Source: a virus
Length of the DNA: 64,000 nt
Strand: one strand, 5' to 3'
IMG/VR virus record: IMGVR_UViG_3300032287_003869
Coordinates: 1-64,000 of that record
The stretch's first letter is position 1; the number at the start of each line of letters is the position of its first letter. Shown here one piece after another: positions 1 to 7,248 of this stretch. Made by a program: the position numbers and the translations under genes. The notes under the pieces were generated by a model that ran no database searches, was not told the origin of the DNA, and was given only the letters and a program-made list of their open reading frames with translations.

Positions 1-126
1 AGAACCATTCTGAAGGTTTTGAAATTGTCCATTCAAAGTAAGAACATAATGTCCTTGGTATCCTTTGTCTGGATAGGTGAATTGTTTTGCTAGTTTATCC
101 CAAGCGCGGAATTTAAGTGTTCTCAT
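1..126 (-). CDS. YopX-like protein, N-terminal part (runs off left edge)
   Basis: The first 42 residues of a protein that continues beyond the left edge. The N-terminus MRTLKFRAWDK is the typical opening of the YopX family, small phage and prophage proteins of unknown function. Its ATG overlaps the TGA of the preceding gene as ATGA, which suggests translational coupling within the early minus-strand gene train. Only the N-terminus is visible, so the family call rests on this signature alone. Confidence 0.7.
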   Translation of the reverse strand, partial: MRTLKFRAWDKLAKQFTYPDKGYQGHYVLTLNGQFQNLQNGS

Positions 127-320
127 TTAAGTTTAAGTAAGTTTGGAATAGATTCGATTTCTTTTATTAATTCTTCTTCATTAAATACACCTTTAAACAT
201 TTCAGAATCAATATACAACTTTCCTTCAAATACTGTTTCATTACTATCAGTATCTATAGTAATAAGTTTAAACACTTTTTGTGTACCCATATCTACTACT
301 CTTTTTATTTCAGTTTTCAT
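123..320 (-). CDS. hypothetical protein
   Basis: A 65-residue acidic protein starting at MKTEIKR; a start 5 codons earlier is possible. I do not recognise a family. Its stop overlaps the ATG of the YopX-like gene by 4 bases (ATGA), and its 5' end overlaps the end of a charged ORF, so it sits in a coupled early operon. Confidence 0.6.
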   Translation of the reverse strand: MKTEIKRVVDMGTQKVFKLITIDTDSNETVFEGKLYIDSEMFKGVFNEEELIKEIESIPNLLKLK

Positions 321-528
321 ATTTCTTTCTCTCAAGTCTAACTTCTTTTCTCTTCATGTCAAGATTTTCTATTTTTTCTAGAATTTTTTTGTTATAGTGT
401 TTTTTAAAGTCAAAATAGCGGGAAGCAAAAGGATTTATTTGATTTCGTAATTTTGAAATCTCTCTATCTAACTTTTGCAGTTTTTTAAAATTGGTCGAAG
501 AAGCACGACTCGAACGTGCGCCACTCAT
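310..528 (-). CDS. possible small coiled-coil protein overlapping the tRNA-like gene
   Basis: The frame encodes a Lys/Glu/Arg-rich, coiled-coil-like segment ending at 310. The only in-frame ATG (528) lies inside the tRNA-like gene at 492-566, so the real start is uncertain; a CTG just downstream of the tRNA is an alternative. The coding-like composition after the tRNA supports a gene, but the N-terminus could equally be spurious. Confidence 0.35.
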   Translation of the reverse strand: MSGARSSRASSTNFKKLQKLDREISKLRNQINPFASRYFDFKKHYNKKILEKIENLDMKRKEVRLERKKYEN

Positions 529-566
529 GCGTCCATGGTTGTTCTTTCCGCCTAAACTATTCTTCG
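492..566 (-). tRNA. tRNA-like gene with intact acceptor, D and T arms but abnormal anticodon arm
   Basis: The minus strand folds into a tRNA of 75 nt including an encoded CCA. The acceptor stem CGAAGAA/TTCTTCG pairs over 7 bp, the D stem GTTT/GAAC over 4 bp with a GG-containing loop, and the T stem GCACG/CGTGC over 5 bp with loop TTCGAGT. The anticodon arm does not form a normal 5-bp stem and 7-nt loop: CAT/ATG pairs around GGACGC, and a bulged A is needed to extend it. No anticodon can be assigned safely; GGA is only a reading by position. It could be a decayed tRNA or a tRNA mimic. Confidence 0.7.
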
Positions 567-597
567 AAATTTTCACTTCTCTTTCTGAATTTTCTTT

Positions 598-891
598 TCA
601 AGTCAAAAGTTGTTTTCTTTTTTTTAAAATATTAAACAAAATTTCTTTACTTTCTTTTAGCATACTATCGAAGAAAGTTAAACCTGTTTCTTCTAATTTA
701 AAATTCGTAACGTTAATTGAGTGAATGGTTTTTCCGTCTTCGTCTTTCGCTGCTAGTTCTAAGATAAAAGTTTCGTTATTCATGGTAACTTTTTTTTCAT
801 TCTTTGGAAAATGATCAGGGCAAGGTTCGCATCCTTCGTAATAACATTTTCCGCATCTATGAGTATCATAACTCCATGTTCTTTCTGTCAT
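598..891 (-). CDS. hypothetical protein with Cys cluster
   Basis: A 97-residue protein starting at MTERTWSYD, one base after the previous gene's stop. The N-terminal third carries closely spaced cysteines (HRCGKCYYEGCEPC), a likely zinc-binding knuckle. The rest is charged and helical. I do not recognise a family. It belongs to the early minus-strand operon. Confidence 0.6.
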   Translation of the reverse strand: MTERTWSYDTHRCGKCYYEGCEPCPDHFPKNEKKVTMNNETFILELAAKDEDGKTIHSINVTNFKLEETGLTFFDSMLKESKEILFNILKKRKQLLT

Positions 892-892
892 A

Positions 893-1120
893 TTATTCTT
901 TCCATTCTCCAAAAACTTTCAAATAATTCTCAGCACGTTGACGAGTAGTAGAAGAACATAAACCTTTTTCAAAACTACAATAATATTCATCCCAAGACAA
1001 TTCATCTATCTTCATAAGAAAATTCTCTGCTTCAATCATTGCTTCGTGATTATTACAAAAATCTTTATATGCTGAATCGATTTCTTTAGCAATTATAGTG
1101 TTAATTTGTTCGTCTGTCAT
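893..1120 (-). CDS. hypothetical protein
   Basis: A 75-residue acidic, mostly helical protein of unknown family. Its 5' end overlaps the preceding gene by 20 bases, and the next gene starts one base after its stop, as is usual in this early gene train. Confidence 0.6.
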   Translation of the reverse strand: MTDEQINTIIAKEIDSAYKDFCNNHEAMIEAENFLMKIDELSWDEYYCSFEKGLCSSTTRQRAENYLKVFGEWKE

Positions 1121-1310
1121 ACTTTTCTATAATGTTAATAAACTGACTTAAATCCCAAGAATATACACCATGATCTCCGTTGTCGAGAATCGGGCATGTT
1201 TTACCTCTCATAAAATTATCCCACTCATTATGAAGATCGTGTGGCAAAATATTCAAAACTTCCCCTTCACTAATACTAGGAGAATTTAATAAATTTTTTA
1301 AATCCGTCAT
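1101..1310 (-). CDS. hypothetical protein
   Basis: A 69-residue acidic protein of unknown family. It is probably the first gene of an early transcription unit: TTGACT-N16-TAGTAT lies only 7 bases before its ATG, which would give an almost leaderless mRNA. Confidence 0.6.
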   Translation of the reverse strand: MTDLKNLLNSPSISEGEVLNILPHDLHNEWDNFMRGKTCPILDNGDHGVYSWDLSQFINIIEKYDRRTN

Positions 1311-1317
1311 GAAATCA

Positions 1318-1345
1318 ATACTACATTATTCGTAGGACAAGTCAA
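1318..1345 (-). promoter_or_regulatory. sigma70-like early promoter
   Basis: TTGACT (1345-1340), 16-bp spacer, TAGTAT (1323-1318), then 7 bases to the ATG at 1310. Confidence 0.5.
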
Positions 1346-1661
1346 GCCAATTCGTATGCTCTGGCATTATTTCCACATTAACACCAACTTCTTCTGATTT
1401 GTTGATGATGTCATTAAGAACACCAGAACCATACATATGCATTCCGTAGTTACTATTAAAACCTTTATATATAGAACCAGAAAATCCTTCAAACAACCAT
1501 GAATCTTCTCCCTTTGATACCTTTCTAATACCACTATTCAGCTTCCAAGAATTAGAACCAAGATAACCACCATACCAGCATCCAAATACTTTGTAAGTTA
1601 AAGGAACATTCTTTCCTTCAATCTTAACAACTACCCATTTGTCCGGAACATAATCGCTCAT
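1326..1661 (-). CDS. hypothetical protein
   Basis: A 111-residue protein rich in Gly, Tyr and Trp with short beta-type segments. No recognisable family. It is followed by a promoter for the next gene and preceded by another unknown gene with a 4-base gap. Confidence 0.55.
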   Translation of the reverse strand: MSDYVPDKWVVVKIEGKNVPLTYKVFGCWYGGYLGSNSWKLNSGIRKVSKGEDSWLFEGFSGSIYKGFNSNYGMHMYGSGVLNDIINKSEEVGVNVEIMPEHTNWLDLSYE

Positions 1662-1665
1662 AATC

Positions 1666-2121
1666 TTATTCTAATATATGTCCTCTGAATATATATCTAA
1701 TTTTTGGATTTTTTCCGATTCTATCTATTGGCAGAAAATTATCTTTAAATGTAATAAAAAGATCTTTTGTTTCAATTGCACCAATAGGCCCAGAAATAAC
1801 TTGACAAAGAATATAATAAACCAAGTATTTTTTCCCCTTTAAAAAGTTTTTCATATCATTCAAAGAATCATATTCAATTAAAGAGCAAACTTCCACTTTC
1901 CCGTTATAACTAAATACTGGGCCTAATCCAAATACTTCAGCATTCTTGATGATTTCATAATCAAAAATATATTCACCCACATGATCAACTTGGGGTTCTT
2001 TTATAAATTCTAACCATTCTTCTACATTTTTTGTATATCCTGCTTCTTCAATTTTTGTTTCTTCAAATTTAGGAAGACTTTGTTCTATTTCGTTTGTTAA
2101 TGTTTCTATTTCTGTATTCAT
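1666..2121 (-). CDS. hypothetical protein
   Basis: A 151-residue acidic protein of unknown family. It overlaps the upstream gene's stop by 4 bases (ATGA-type coupling). No catalytic motif is visible. Confidence 0.6.
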   Translation of the reverse strand: MNTEIETLTNEIEQSLPKFEETKIEEAGYTKNVEEWLEFIKEPQVDHVGEYIFDYEIIKNAEVFGLGPVFSYNGKVEVCSLIEYDSLNDMKNFLKGKKYLVYYILCQVISGPIGAIETKDLFITFKDNFLPIDRIGKNPKIRYIFRGHILE

Positions 2122-2339
2122 AGTTTATCAAACCAGCAAAGTTCATATACTAGATCGCCAGTTTCTTTTAGTGTAACACCAGTTGAAGAAGAAGCAACCA
2201 TAATATTTGTTACTGTGTATTCTTTTCCTTCTTCAAGCTTCTTAGCATTCTCTATTCTATCTTTAAAGTAATGCCACGTTCCAGCTTTCTTAAAGATAAT
2301 TTTATCTCCTCTTTTTGTATTTTTATAATCTGCTCTCAT
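2118..2339 (-). CDS. hypothetical small beta-barrel-like protein
   Basis: A 73-residue protein with the look of a small SH3-like fold: GDKIIFKKAG near the start, KEYTVTNIMV in the middle and a C-terminal strand. Function unknown. It heads an early unit driven by TTGATC-N16-TATAAT, with a leader of roughly 20 bases, and is divergent from the plus-strand ParB-like gene. Confidence 0.55.
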   Translation of the reverse strand: MRADYKNTKRGDKIIFKKAGTWHYFKDRIENAKKLEEGKEYTVTNIMVASSSTGVTLKETGDLVYELCWFDKL

Positions 2340-2363
2340 TGTTAAAAATTTTTAATAAATATT

Positions 2364-2391
2364 ATTATAGCACATGAAGACTAAAGATCAA
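2364..2391 (-). promoter_or_regulatory. sigma70-like early promoter overlapping a divergent gene start
   Basis: TTGATC (2391-2386), 16-bp spacer, TATAAT (2369-2364). The -35 box lies inside the first codons of the plus-strand gene at 2374, so the two transcription units share this DNA. Confidence 0.6.
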
Positions 2392-2907
2392 GTTTTATTA
2401 GAAGAAGCTTATCAAGTTGTGGTATCTAAAAAAATACCACAACTTGTAATAGATAGTATGATGGAAGGTAAGCCTGAAAATAAGTCAGAAGAAGAGTTTC
2501 TTAAAATTACCTCAGAGAGATTAAAAGGTATTGTTTGGTCTGACCGTCCCTTAACATTTCAGCTTGCATTTAACCAATTAGCTGTCCTTCATCCAATATA
2601 CCATCCTTGGTTTGATACGACCCAAGAGATACAAGGGTTTGTAAAAGAATATAAAAAAGCGGTTTTAAATAAAACAAAACTTCCTCAGGAATATTCTTTT
2701 GTTCAACAAGATATAGATAAAACATATGATGTTGACGTAGATGAAATGATGAGAAGACGACCATTAATACTACTACAAAAAGGAAATCAATATAGCATTA
2801 TAGATGGAAACCATCGTTTTTGGGGCAAGGTAGCTCAAGAATTAAGAAAAGATGGAAATATAGAATATGTCTCTGTAAACGCTCTCATAGGTAAAATGAA
2901 GGGTTAG
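2374..2907 (+). CDS. ParB-like protein with capsid-targeting-type leader
   Basis: A 177-residue protein. The C-terminal half has IIDGNHRFWGKVA, which resembles the DGxHR core of ParB/sulfiredoxin-like domains that bind or cut DNA or hydrolyse nucleotides. The N-terminus MKTKDQVLLE|EAY matches the leader shared by a set of predicted internal-head proteins in this window (compare MKDKDQVAIFESY at 30159). It is the only plus-strand gene within the 12-kb early minus-strand block, consistent with late expression. AATAAATA lies 12 bases before the ATG. A perfect 13-bp hairpin sits about 40 bases into the gene. Packaging and injection are inferred; the exact catalytic activity is unknown. Confidence 0.65.
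   Translation: MKTKDQVLLEEAYQVVVSKKIPQLVIDSMMEGKPENKSEEEFLKITSERLKGIVWSDRPLTFQLAFNQLAVLHPIYHPWFDTTQEIQGFVKEYKKAVLNKTKLPQEYSFVQQDIDKTYDVDVDEMMRRRPLILLQKGNQYSIIDGNHRFWGKVAQELRKDGNIEYVSVNALIGKMKG
2413..2446 (+). repeat. perfect 13-bp inverted repeat inside the ParB-like gene
   Basis: The arms CAAGTTGTGGTAT (2413-2425) and ATACCACAACTTG (2434-2446) are exact complements around an 8-base loop. The stem lies about 40 bases after the ATG, where it could limit translation or act as a protein or operator site. Confidence 0.75.
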
Positions 2908-2941
2908 GTCTTTTGTAACTTCAAGTGTTTTGTTTCTGCTC

Positions 2942-3343
2942 TCATTTCACCAAATAGTCTATATACTTTTGCATGTTTGTCAAGTCTTCTTCTAAAATTC
3001 CTTCAACTGAAGAAACAGCAACTGCTCCGCTATATCCTTTTCTGTTATGGAGTTCAATATCTTTATAGTATCTCAAATCAAAAGTGAAATAATCCTCAAA
3101 TACTGGCACAACTGCTTCTAAATGCACTCTTCTATTAGTTGACCACTTGCTTCTAAAGCAAAACTGCCAATGACAATAAGCGTCTTGCTCTGGTTCATCC
3201 ATTGATACAGACAAATCCTTCCAGCATCCAGAATACCTTCCATCCGTATACCACATGTATTCAAAATGATGGAAGTTAAATTCTCGGAGTTGCTCTTGAA
3301 TCTTTTCTGCTTTTTTGAAAAATCTTATTGTTTCAGCTTTCAT
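2942..3343 (-). CDS. hypothetical protein
   Basis: A 133-residue protein rich in aromatic residues and histidine (FHHFEYMWY near residue 25). Unknown family. Its start overlaps the preceding gene's stop by one base. It is the last gene of a minus-strand run and converges with the ParB-like gene across 34 bases, the only convergent pair in the window with a gap. Confidence 0.55.
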   Translation of the reverse strand: MKAETIRFFKKAEKIQEQLREFNFHHFEYMWYTDGRYSGCWKDLSVSMDEPEQDAYCHWQFCFRSKWSTNRRVHLEAVVPVFEDYFTFDLRYYKDIELHNRKGYSGAVAVSSVEGILEEDLTNMQKYIDYLVK

Positions 3344-3534
3344 TATGAGAAGTGCAAATCGTATGAATAAAGTTGTTGGTTTTCGTCAACCAAAACCAAT
3401 TTCCATGATGGAGGGTCTGTTTCTTGCTTTTCTACGTAAACATCAACTATATTAAATTTTGGTACCTCTTCCACAATAGGTTTTAATGCAATTGGCTTTG
3501 CGGCTTTAACTTGAATCGGTTGCATGTTATTCAT
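3343..3534 (-). CDS. hypothetical protein
   Basis: A 63-residue protein with a Pro/Lys-rich N-terminus and a beta-type C-terminal half. Unknown family, tightly packed between its neighbours. Confidence 0.5.
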   Translation of the reverse strand: MNNMQPIQVKAAKPIALKPIVEEVPKFNIVDVYVEKQETDPPSWKLVLVDENQQLYSYDLHFS

Positions 3535-3537
3535 AGA

Positions 3538-4098
3538 TTATTCTGTTGGTTGCATTCTATCTGGAACAAATATCCCATCCTCTAAAGAACAATTCTTCCA
3601 TTTGGAAACATAAGTCTTAATGTCCTTTCCTAGAATTTCAGAAGCAAATCCTAGAATACGAATGTTAGGCCAAGCTATGTTTCTAACTTTCAATATCTCT
3701 TTTAAAGCCTCTTCCACTGTTCTCCCAGACATTACTAAAGCTATAATTCCAACAGCAGTAGACCTAGAAATTCCAGCAAAGCAATTTACTCCAAGATTGT
3801 GTGGCTTATCGTCTTCTGCAAAGGGTTTTAAAAAAGTAATGATGTTCTGTATGTGTTGTTTTTTAGGAGCTTCTTCTTCTAAGTGTGTCCATTGAAGCCC
3901 GTCTTCATCCGACCAATCAGCAAAGAACTGATGAAAAAACTTTACATTCTTTTCAACAAAATTCTTACGCATTCTATTAATTTGTTTCCTGTCTTCTTGA
4001 CCTACAACAGAAATCCAAACATCATATTCTGTATTGTTTTTGTTAAAACTATAACTCTCTGCTTCTGCAAGATTTGTTATTTTAATTTTATTGATCAT
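3538..4098 (-). CDS. tyrosine/dual-specificity phosphatase-like protein
   Basis: A 186-residue protein. The segment NCFAGISRSTA carries the C-x5-R signature of cysteine-based protein phosphatases (Cys about residue 106, Arg about 112). The usual preceding His is Asn. The start at 4098 overlaps the upstream stop as ATGA. A phage phosphatase in an early operon could act on host phosphoproteins or on a nucleotide or RNA 5' end; the substrate cannot be read from sequence. A helical C-terminal part follows the P-loop, as in dual-specificity phosphatases. Confidence 0.7.
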   Translation of the reverse strand: MINKIKITNLAEAESYSFNKNNTEYDVWISVVGQEDRKQINRMRKNFVEKNVKFFHQFFADWSDEDGLQWTHLEEEAPKKQHIQNIITFLKPFAEDDKPHNLGVNCFAGISRSTAVGIIALVMSGRTVEEALKEILKVRNIAWPNIRILGFASEILGKDIKTYVSKWKNCSLEDGIFVPDRMQPTE

Positions 4099-4361
4099 AT
4101 ATTCCAAGTTGTAGTTGATACGCTATCTCCACATTGATCGCAAATATGTGGATCGTGTTCATAATCATCATATTGAAAAAGATGAATAACGTTTTCTAAA
4201 AGAATCGTCTGTTCTGAAATCCCCTCCTTAATCTTTTCAAAAAGATAATTCAACATCTCATTGTATTCTTGTTCAGATAGTTCAGAAAAAGACCTATCAT
4301 TGACAGTAAAATCAAATGCAGTACATCCAGTTGTTTCTATAAATTTGTATTTTGTTTTCAC
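4095..4361 (-). CDS. hypothetical protein
   Basis: An 88-residue protein of unknown family with a C-x2-C pair and histidine near its C-terminus (HICDQCGD), possibly a zinc site. It overlaps both neighbours by 4 bases. Confidence 0.55.
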   Translation of the reverse strand: MKTKYKFIETTGCTAFDFTVNDRSFSELSEQEYNEMLNYLFEKIKEGISEQTILLENVIHLFQYDDYEHDPHICDQCGDSVSTTTWNI

Positions 4362-4678
4362 TTTAAATGTTTTTCGTATTCTTTAATTGCATAACCAGCC
4401 TCATGAAATAATTTCGGACCTATTACTGTTACTGGATTTTGTTTTGATATTTCGTACATGTGCAATACGACACCGTATAGATTTTTAGCAATATCTTTCA
4501 ATTTTTCGTTTTCCTCAAAACATTTAGAATGTTCGGATTGTTGCTTTAAAAGACATTTCCCGTATTTTTCAATTGCTTCTTTAGTGTAGGTATCTAATTT
4601 CTCTAAACATCCATGAGCGGACAAACCGCTTTCGTAAAAAGCGAACTCTTCCCATTGTTGAATCATGGAATCTTTCAT
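4358..4678 (-). CDS. hypothetical protein
   Basis: A 106-residue charged helical protein of unknown family. It overlaps both neighbouring genes by 4 bases, which implies translational coupling with the SH3b membrane protein upstream. Confidence 0.55.
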   Translation of the reverse strand: MKDSMIQQWEEFAFYESGLSAHGCLEKLDTYTKEAIEKYGKCLLKQQSEHSKCFEENEKLKDIAKNLYGVVLHMYEISKQNPVTVIGPKLFHEAGYAIKEYEKHLK

Positions 4679-5028
4679 TGTATCATTTCCAATCTGTCAA
4701 CATAGATATATCCTACGTTGTTATTTTGAATTGTTTTCACTCTAAACCAGTTTCCTTCTTTATTCAGAATCTCTACTTTATCACCGTTGTAGAGAGTTGT
4801 CAATATAGAAGATGATACGGATGGCATCGCTCTCAAATTTACCCAACCATCTGGATCATTCACGAATCCCAATTTTACAATATGTTTTTGAACTTCTGGT
4901 TTATTCTTTTTAACATCTTCTATTTTAATCGAACTAGCATCATGTGAATATGCTATAAGACCAACCAAAGCTGTTAATAGCGCGGCAAGTCCGGTGAGAA
5001 AGGCTCCTATGTTTTTCCAAGTTTCCAT
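4675..5028 (-). CDS. membrane-anchored SH3b-domain protein
   Basis: A 117-residue protein. Residues about 8-27 form one hydrophobic membrane segment (AFLTGLAALLTALVGLIAY). The C-terminal half matches bacterial SH3 domains: GWVNLRAMPS, then YNGDKVEIL, GNWFRVKT and GYIYVDRLE. Such domains bind cell-wall peptides. The layout (anchor plus SH3b on the outer face) suits an early protein that changes the host envelope. It sits next to a predicted lipoprotein, so the pair may act together, for example in superinfection exclusion; that is inference. Confidence 0.7.
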   Translation of the reverse strand: METWKNIGAFLTGLAALLTALVGLIAYSHDASSIKIEDVKKNKPEVQKHIVKLGFVNDPDGWVNLRAMPSVSSSILTTLYNGDKVEILNKEGNWFRVKTIQNNNVGYIYVDRLEMIQ

Positions 5029-5031
5029 ATC

Positions 5032-5415
5032 TCACTTTTGAAATTCAGAATATGTTATTTCATTATCCCAGCGTCCTCTTATAGATTCTGCTTGTTTTGC
5101 GATCATCAAAGGATCTTCTTTCCAAGCTCTTGTTCTCCAAGAACCCTCATAATCATATGTCCATAATTGATTTTTACCGGAAGGATACATATATGCCACA
5201 ATACTGTGACCTACTTTCTTTTTTGTTTTGTAGTCAATGTACCAGTAAGACACCACTTCAGCCCAAACATCATATTTCCTCAAACCTTCTCTAAAAGCTA
5301 TTGCTGTGGGAAGACATGCATTTCTTTCTCTCTCCATCCATTTTTCAGAATTTACTGGTAATGTTTCACATGAGCATAAAACAAAACAAAATATTGAAAT
5401 TAAAATATTTCTCAT
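5032..5415 (-). CDS. lipoprotein with transglutaminase/papain-like core
   Basis: A 127-residue protein with a lipoprotein signal peptide (short charged start, hydrophobic stretch, lipobox LCSC about residues 13-16). After it come NACLPTAIAF, GHSIVAYMY and LWTYDYEGSW, the Cys, His, Asp order of papain- and transglutaminase-like enzymes. This predicts an envelope-anchored cysteine hydrolase or a catalytically similar fold. It is in an early operon beside the SH3b membrane protein. The lipobox is clear; the enzymatic call is tentative. Confidence 0.6.
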   Translation of the reverse strand: MRNILISIFCFVLCSCETLPVNSEKWMERERNACLPTAIAFREGLRKYDVWAEVVSYWYIDYKTKKKVGHSIVAYMYPSGKNQLWTYDYEGSWRTRAWKEDPLMIAKQAESIRGRWDNEITYSEFQK

Positions 5416-5425
5416 AAGACACTAT

Positions 5426-5905
5426 TTAATCTTCTTGTTTCAAATCTTTTTTCTTCCAGTATTCTTCAGTTCCGCTATCACATGCTTCATATCCAAGCTT
5501 TCTCGCTTCCTCGTAACAAAGAGTCTTATACCAACCTCCTTTTTTACATGGTTCACCGTGTTTTCCTGTGATTTCGCATGTATAAGCTGATTTTTTTTCT
5601 GCTTCTGAAATGATGTCATCTATAATATCATTTTCAATACTACTTGCACCATAAACACTTACATAAAAACGGAGGGTGCTATACTTTTCTTTGATTTGAT
5701 TAGCAACAACTTGTACTTCTCTTCCATCTTTTGAACAAATGTCACAAAAATATTGGAGTTTTTCCATGCATTTATCTAGGAGTTCATACCAACCTGAATC
5801 TACATCTGCGCCCCAAGCCATGCATGTTTGCATTGGATCTCCTTTATAGTCCCTTAAGATTTTAGGGTACTTTTTGACAAGTTCGAGTTCTAGTTCTTGA
5901 TTCAT
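5426..5905 (-). CDS. conserved phage protein of unknown function
   Basis: A 159-residue protein. The opening (KYPKILRDYKGDP then TCMAWG) resembles a phage protein family seen widely and of unknown function. Paired cysteines (YFCDIC; YTCEITGKHGEPC) suggest metal binding. A near-consensus promoter, TTGACA-N16-TAAAAT, lies 10 bases before the ATG, so this is probably the first gene of a strong early operon. Confidence 0.65.
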   Translation of the reverse strand: MNQELELELVKKYPKILRDYKGDPMQTCMAWGADVDSGWYELLDKCMEKLQYFCDICSKDGREVQVVANQIKEKYSTLRFYVSVYGASSIENDIIDDIISEAEKKSAYTCEITGKHGEPCKKGGWYKTLCYEEARKLGYEACDSGTEEYWKKKDLKQED

Positions 5906-5915
5906 AATTTTTTCA

Positions 5916-5943
5916 ATTTTAACTTAATTCTAAAAAATGTCAA
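5916..5943 (-). promoter_or_regulatory. sigma70-like early promoter
   Basis: TTGACA (5943-5938), 16-bp spacer, TAAAAT (5921-5916), 10 bases to the ATG at 5905. It overlaps the end of the upstream gene. Confidence 0.65.
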
Positions 5944-6158
5944 GATCCTCTTGGCAAAAATAAAGCTATCTCAGATTCTTCCGATCTTGATTCATTAAAT
6001 TCACCATCCCACCAAGGTTTATCCTTTTGGGTGTTCGGAACGATTTTAGCGTATTCCACAATTTTAACCTCATCGTATCCTTGTTCATATCCTTGGATTA
6101 CAACGCGCATATTGGGGTCTTCCGATGTCAATCTTTCAATTAGTTCTCTAACTTTCAT
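5940..6158 (-). CDS. conserved small phage protein
   Basis: A 72-residue protein. The start MKVRELIERLTSEDPNMRV followed by VIQGYEQGYD matches a common small phage protein of unknown function (ELI..L...DP...V...GYE.G). It overlaps the RNA ligase gene upstream by 11 bases. Confidence 0.6.
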   Translation of the reverse strand: MKVRELIERLTSEDPNMRVVIQGYEQGYDEVKIVEYAKIVPNTQKDKPWWDGEFNESRSEESEIALFLPRGS

Positions 6159-7248
6159 AATTTTTTTGTATAAGTTTAAACCACTGTATTTTAGGTATTT
6201 CCTTATTATCTAAAACCGAAAAAGCATAAGAAGAATTTTCACCATAGTTTCTTTTTATCATTTCAGCCTGTTCTTTTCTAGATGGGACTTTCCTAATATC
6301 GTGTACCATTTCTAAAATATTGTCAATGTATTTTTTTGACTTTTCACCAGCATTGCATATTCTTGTTATAAGATCTTTTAACTGTTCTGCTATTTCAAAA
6401 TCAAATTCAACAACTATCTTATCGTAAAAAGCATCATAAGCTGGCATTCCAGAATCGATATAATATTCGATTAAATTGTTTTCAGAATTTAATTGAGATT
6501 TTATTCTATGCAAATACAAATATCTCAAAGATTTTACTTTTTTTAGAACTTGCCCACTGTTACCATAAATTACAACTCCTTCCCCCTTTTCCCATTTTTG
6601 AACAGAATCTACCATTTCTTTAATGGTATTGAAATTATAACTTTTGGGTCTTTCTACATTCCATTCTTTTGCAAAAAAATCTACTTCTTTTTTTGATAAA
6701 TAGGAATAATCGAAATGATTGATAATTCCAGTTACCCATAGAGTCGGCTCCTGTGCTTCTTTTTCAACTATAACATTTTTCGGAGAATACCATTCTGTTA
6801 AAATAGAATATCCTTCGCTTTTCAACATTTCGTTATCAAACAAAATTGGATATTTTTTCTTCAATATTTCTATTTCATAGCCATTGTCCAAAATGGATGC
6901 ATCAACAGTCCCCCTAGTTCTAACTATCAATTCACCTTTAAATTTAGAAATCACAAGAGTTGATCCATCCATCTTATGAATGAATTCCATGTTTTGATTC
7001 AAATCCAAAGGTTCAAAATCAGGTTTTTCTTCTAAATTTGTAAATTTCTTAAAAGATGCGGAAACAAGATAACCATCTTCTGTCCATATGGAAGAGCGAA
7101 ATATTTTATTTTCATCATTCCAATCGATTTCCAGCTTGTTTGGAAAAACAAGTTTACATTTTGTGTTTGCTATTAAACAGTCTCTTACACAAAATTCTTC
7201 TGTTGATGGGAATTCTGAAATTTTCACTTGTGATGATCCAAACTCCAA
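6148..7248 (-). CDS. rnlA: T4 Rnl1-like RNA ligase
   Basis: A 366-residue protein with nucleotidyltransferase motifs in order: KMDGS (Lys92, the AMP-accepting lysine), RTRGT, a TEW motif near 151, EGVVIY near 224 and LKKVKS near 234. This is the pattern of T4 RnlA, which joins RNA ends after tRNA cleavage by host anticodon nucleases. T4 RnlA is 374 residues, so the length fits. It overlaps a metallophosphoesterase gene by 25 bases, suggesting an end-healing and sealing pair. No T4 Pnkp homologue is seen in this window. A tRNA-like gene with a damaged anticodon arm lies in the same region. Confidence 0.85.
   Translation of the reverse strand: MEFGSSQVKISEFPSTEEFCVRDCLIANTKCKLVFPNKLEIDWNDENKIFRSSIWTEDGYLVSASFKKFTNLEEKPDFEPLDLNQNMEFIHKMDGSTLVISKFKGELIVRTRGTVDASILDNGYEIEILKKKYPILFDNEMLKSEGYSILTEWYSPKNVIVEKEAQEPTLWVTGIINHFDYSYLSKKEVDFFAKEWNVERPKSYNFNTIKEMVDSVQKWEKGEGVVIYGNSGQVLKKVKSLRYLYLHRIKSQLNSENNLIEYYIDSGMPAYDAFYDKIVVEFDFEIAEQLKDLITRICNAGEKSKKYIDNILEMVHDIRKVPSRKEQAEMIKRNYGENSSYAFSVLDNKEIPKIQWFKLIQKNYES

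Noticed and set aside
491-724. Plus-strand reading frame across the tRNA-like gene
   Set aside because: It is antisense to the tRNA-like gene and the early operon, has no promoter or family match, and its sequence is explained by the minus-strand features.
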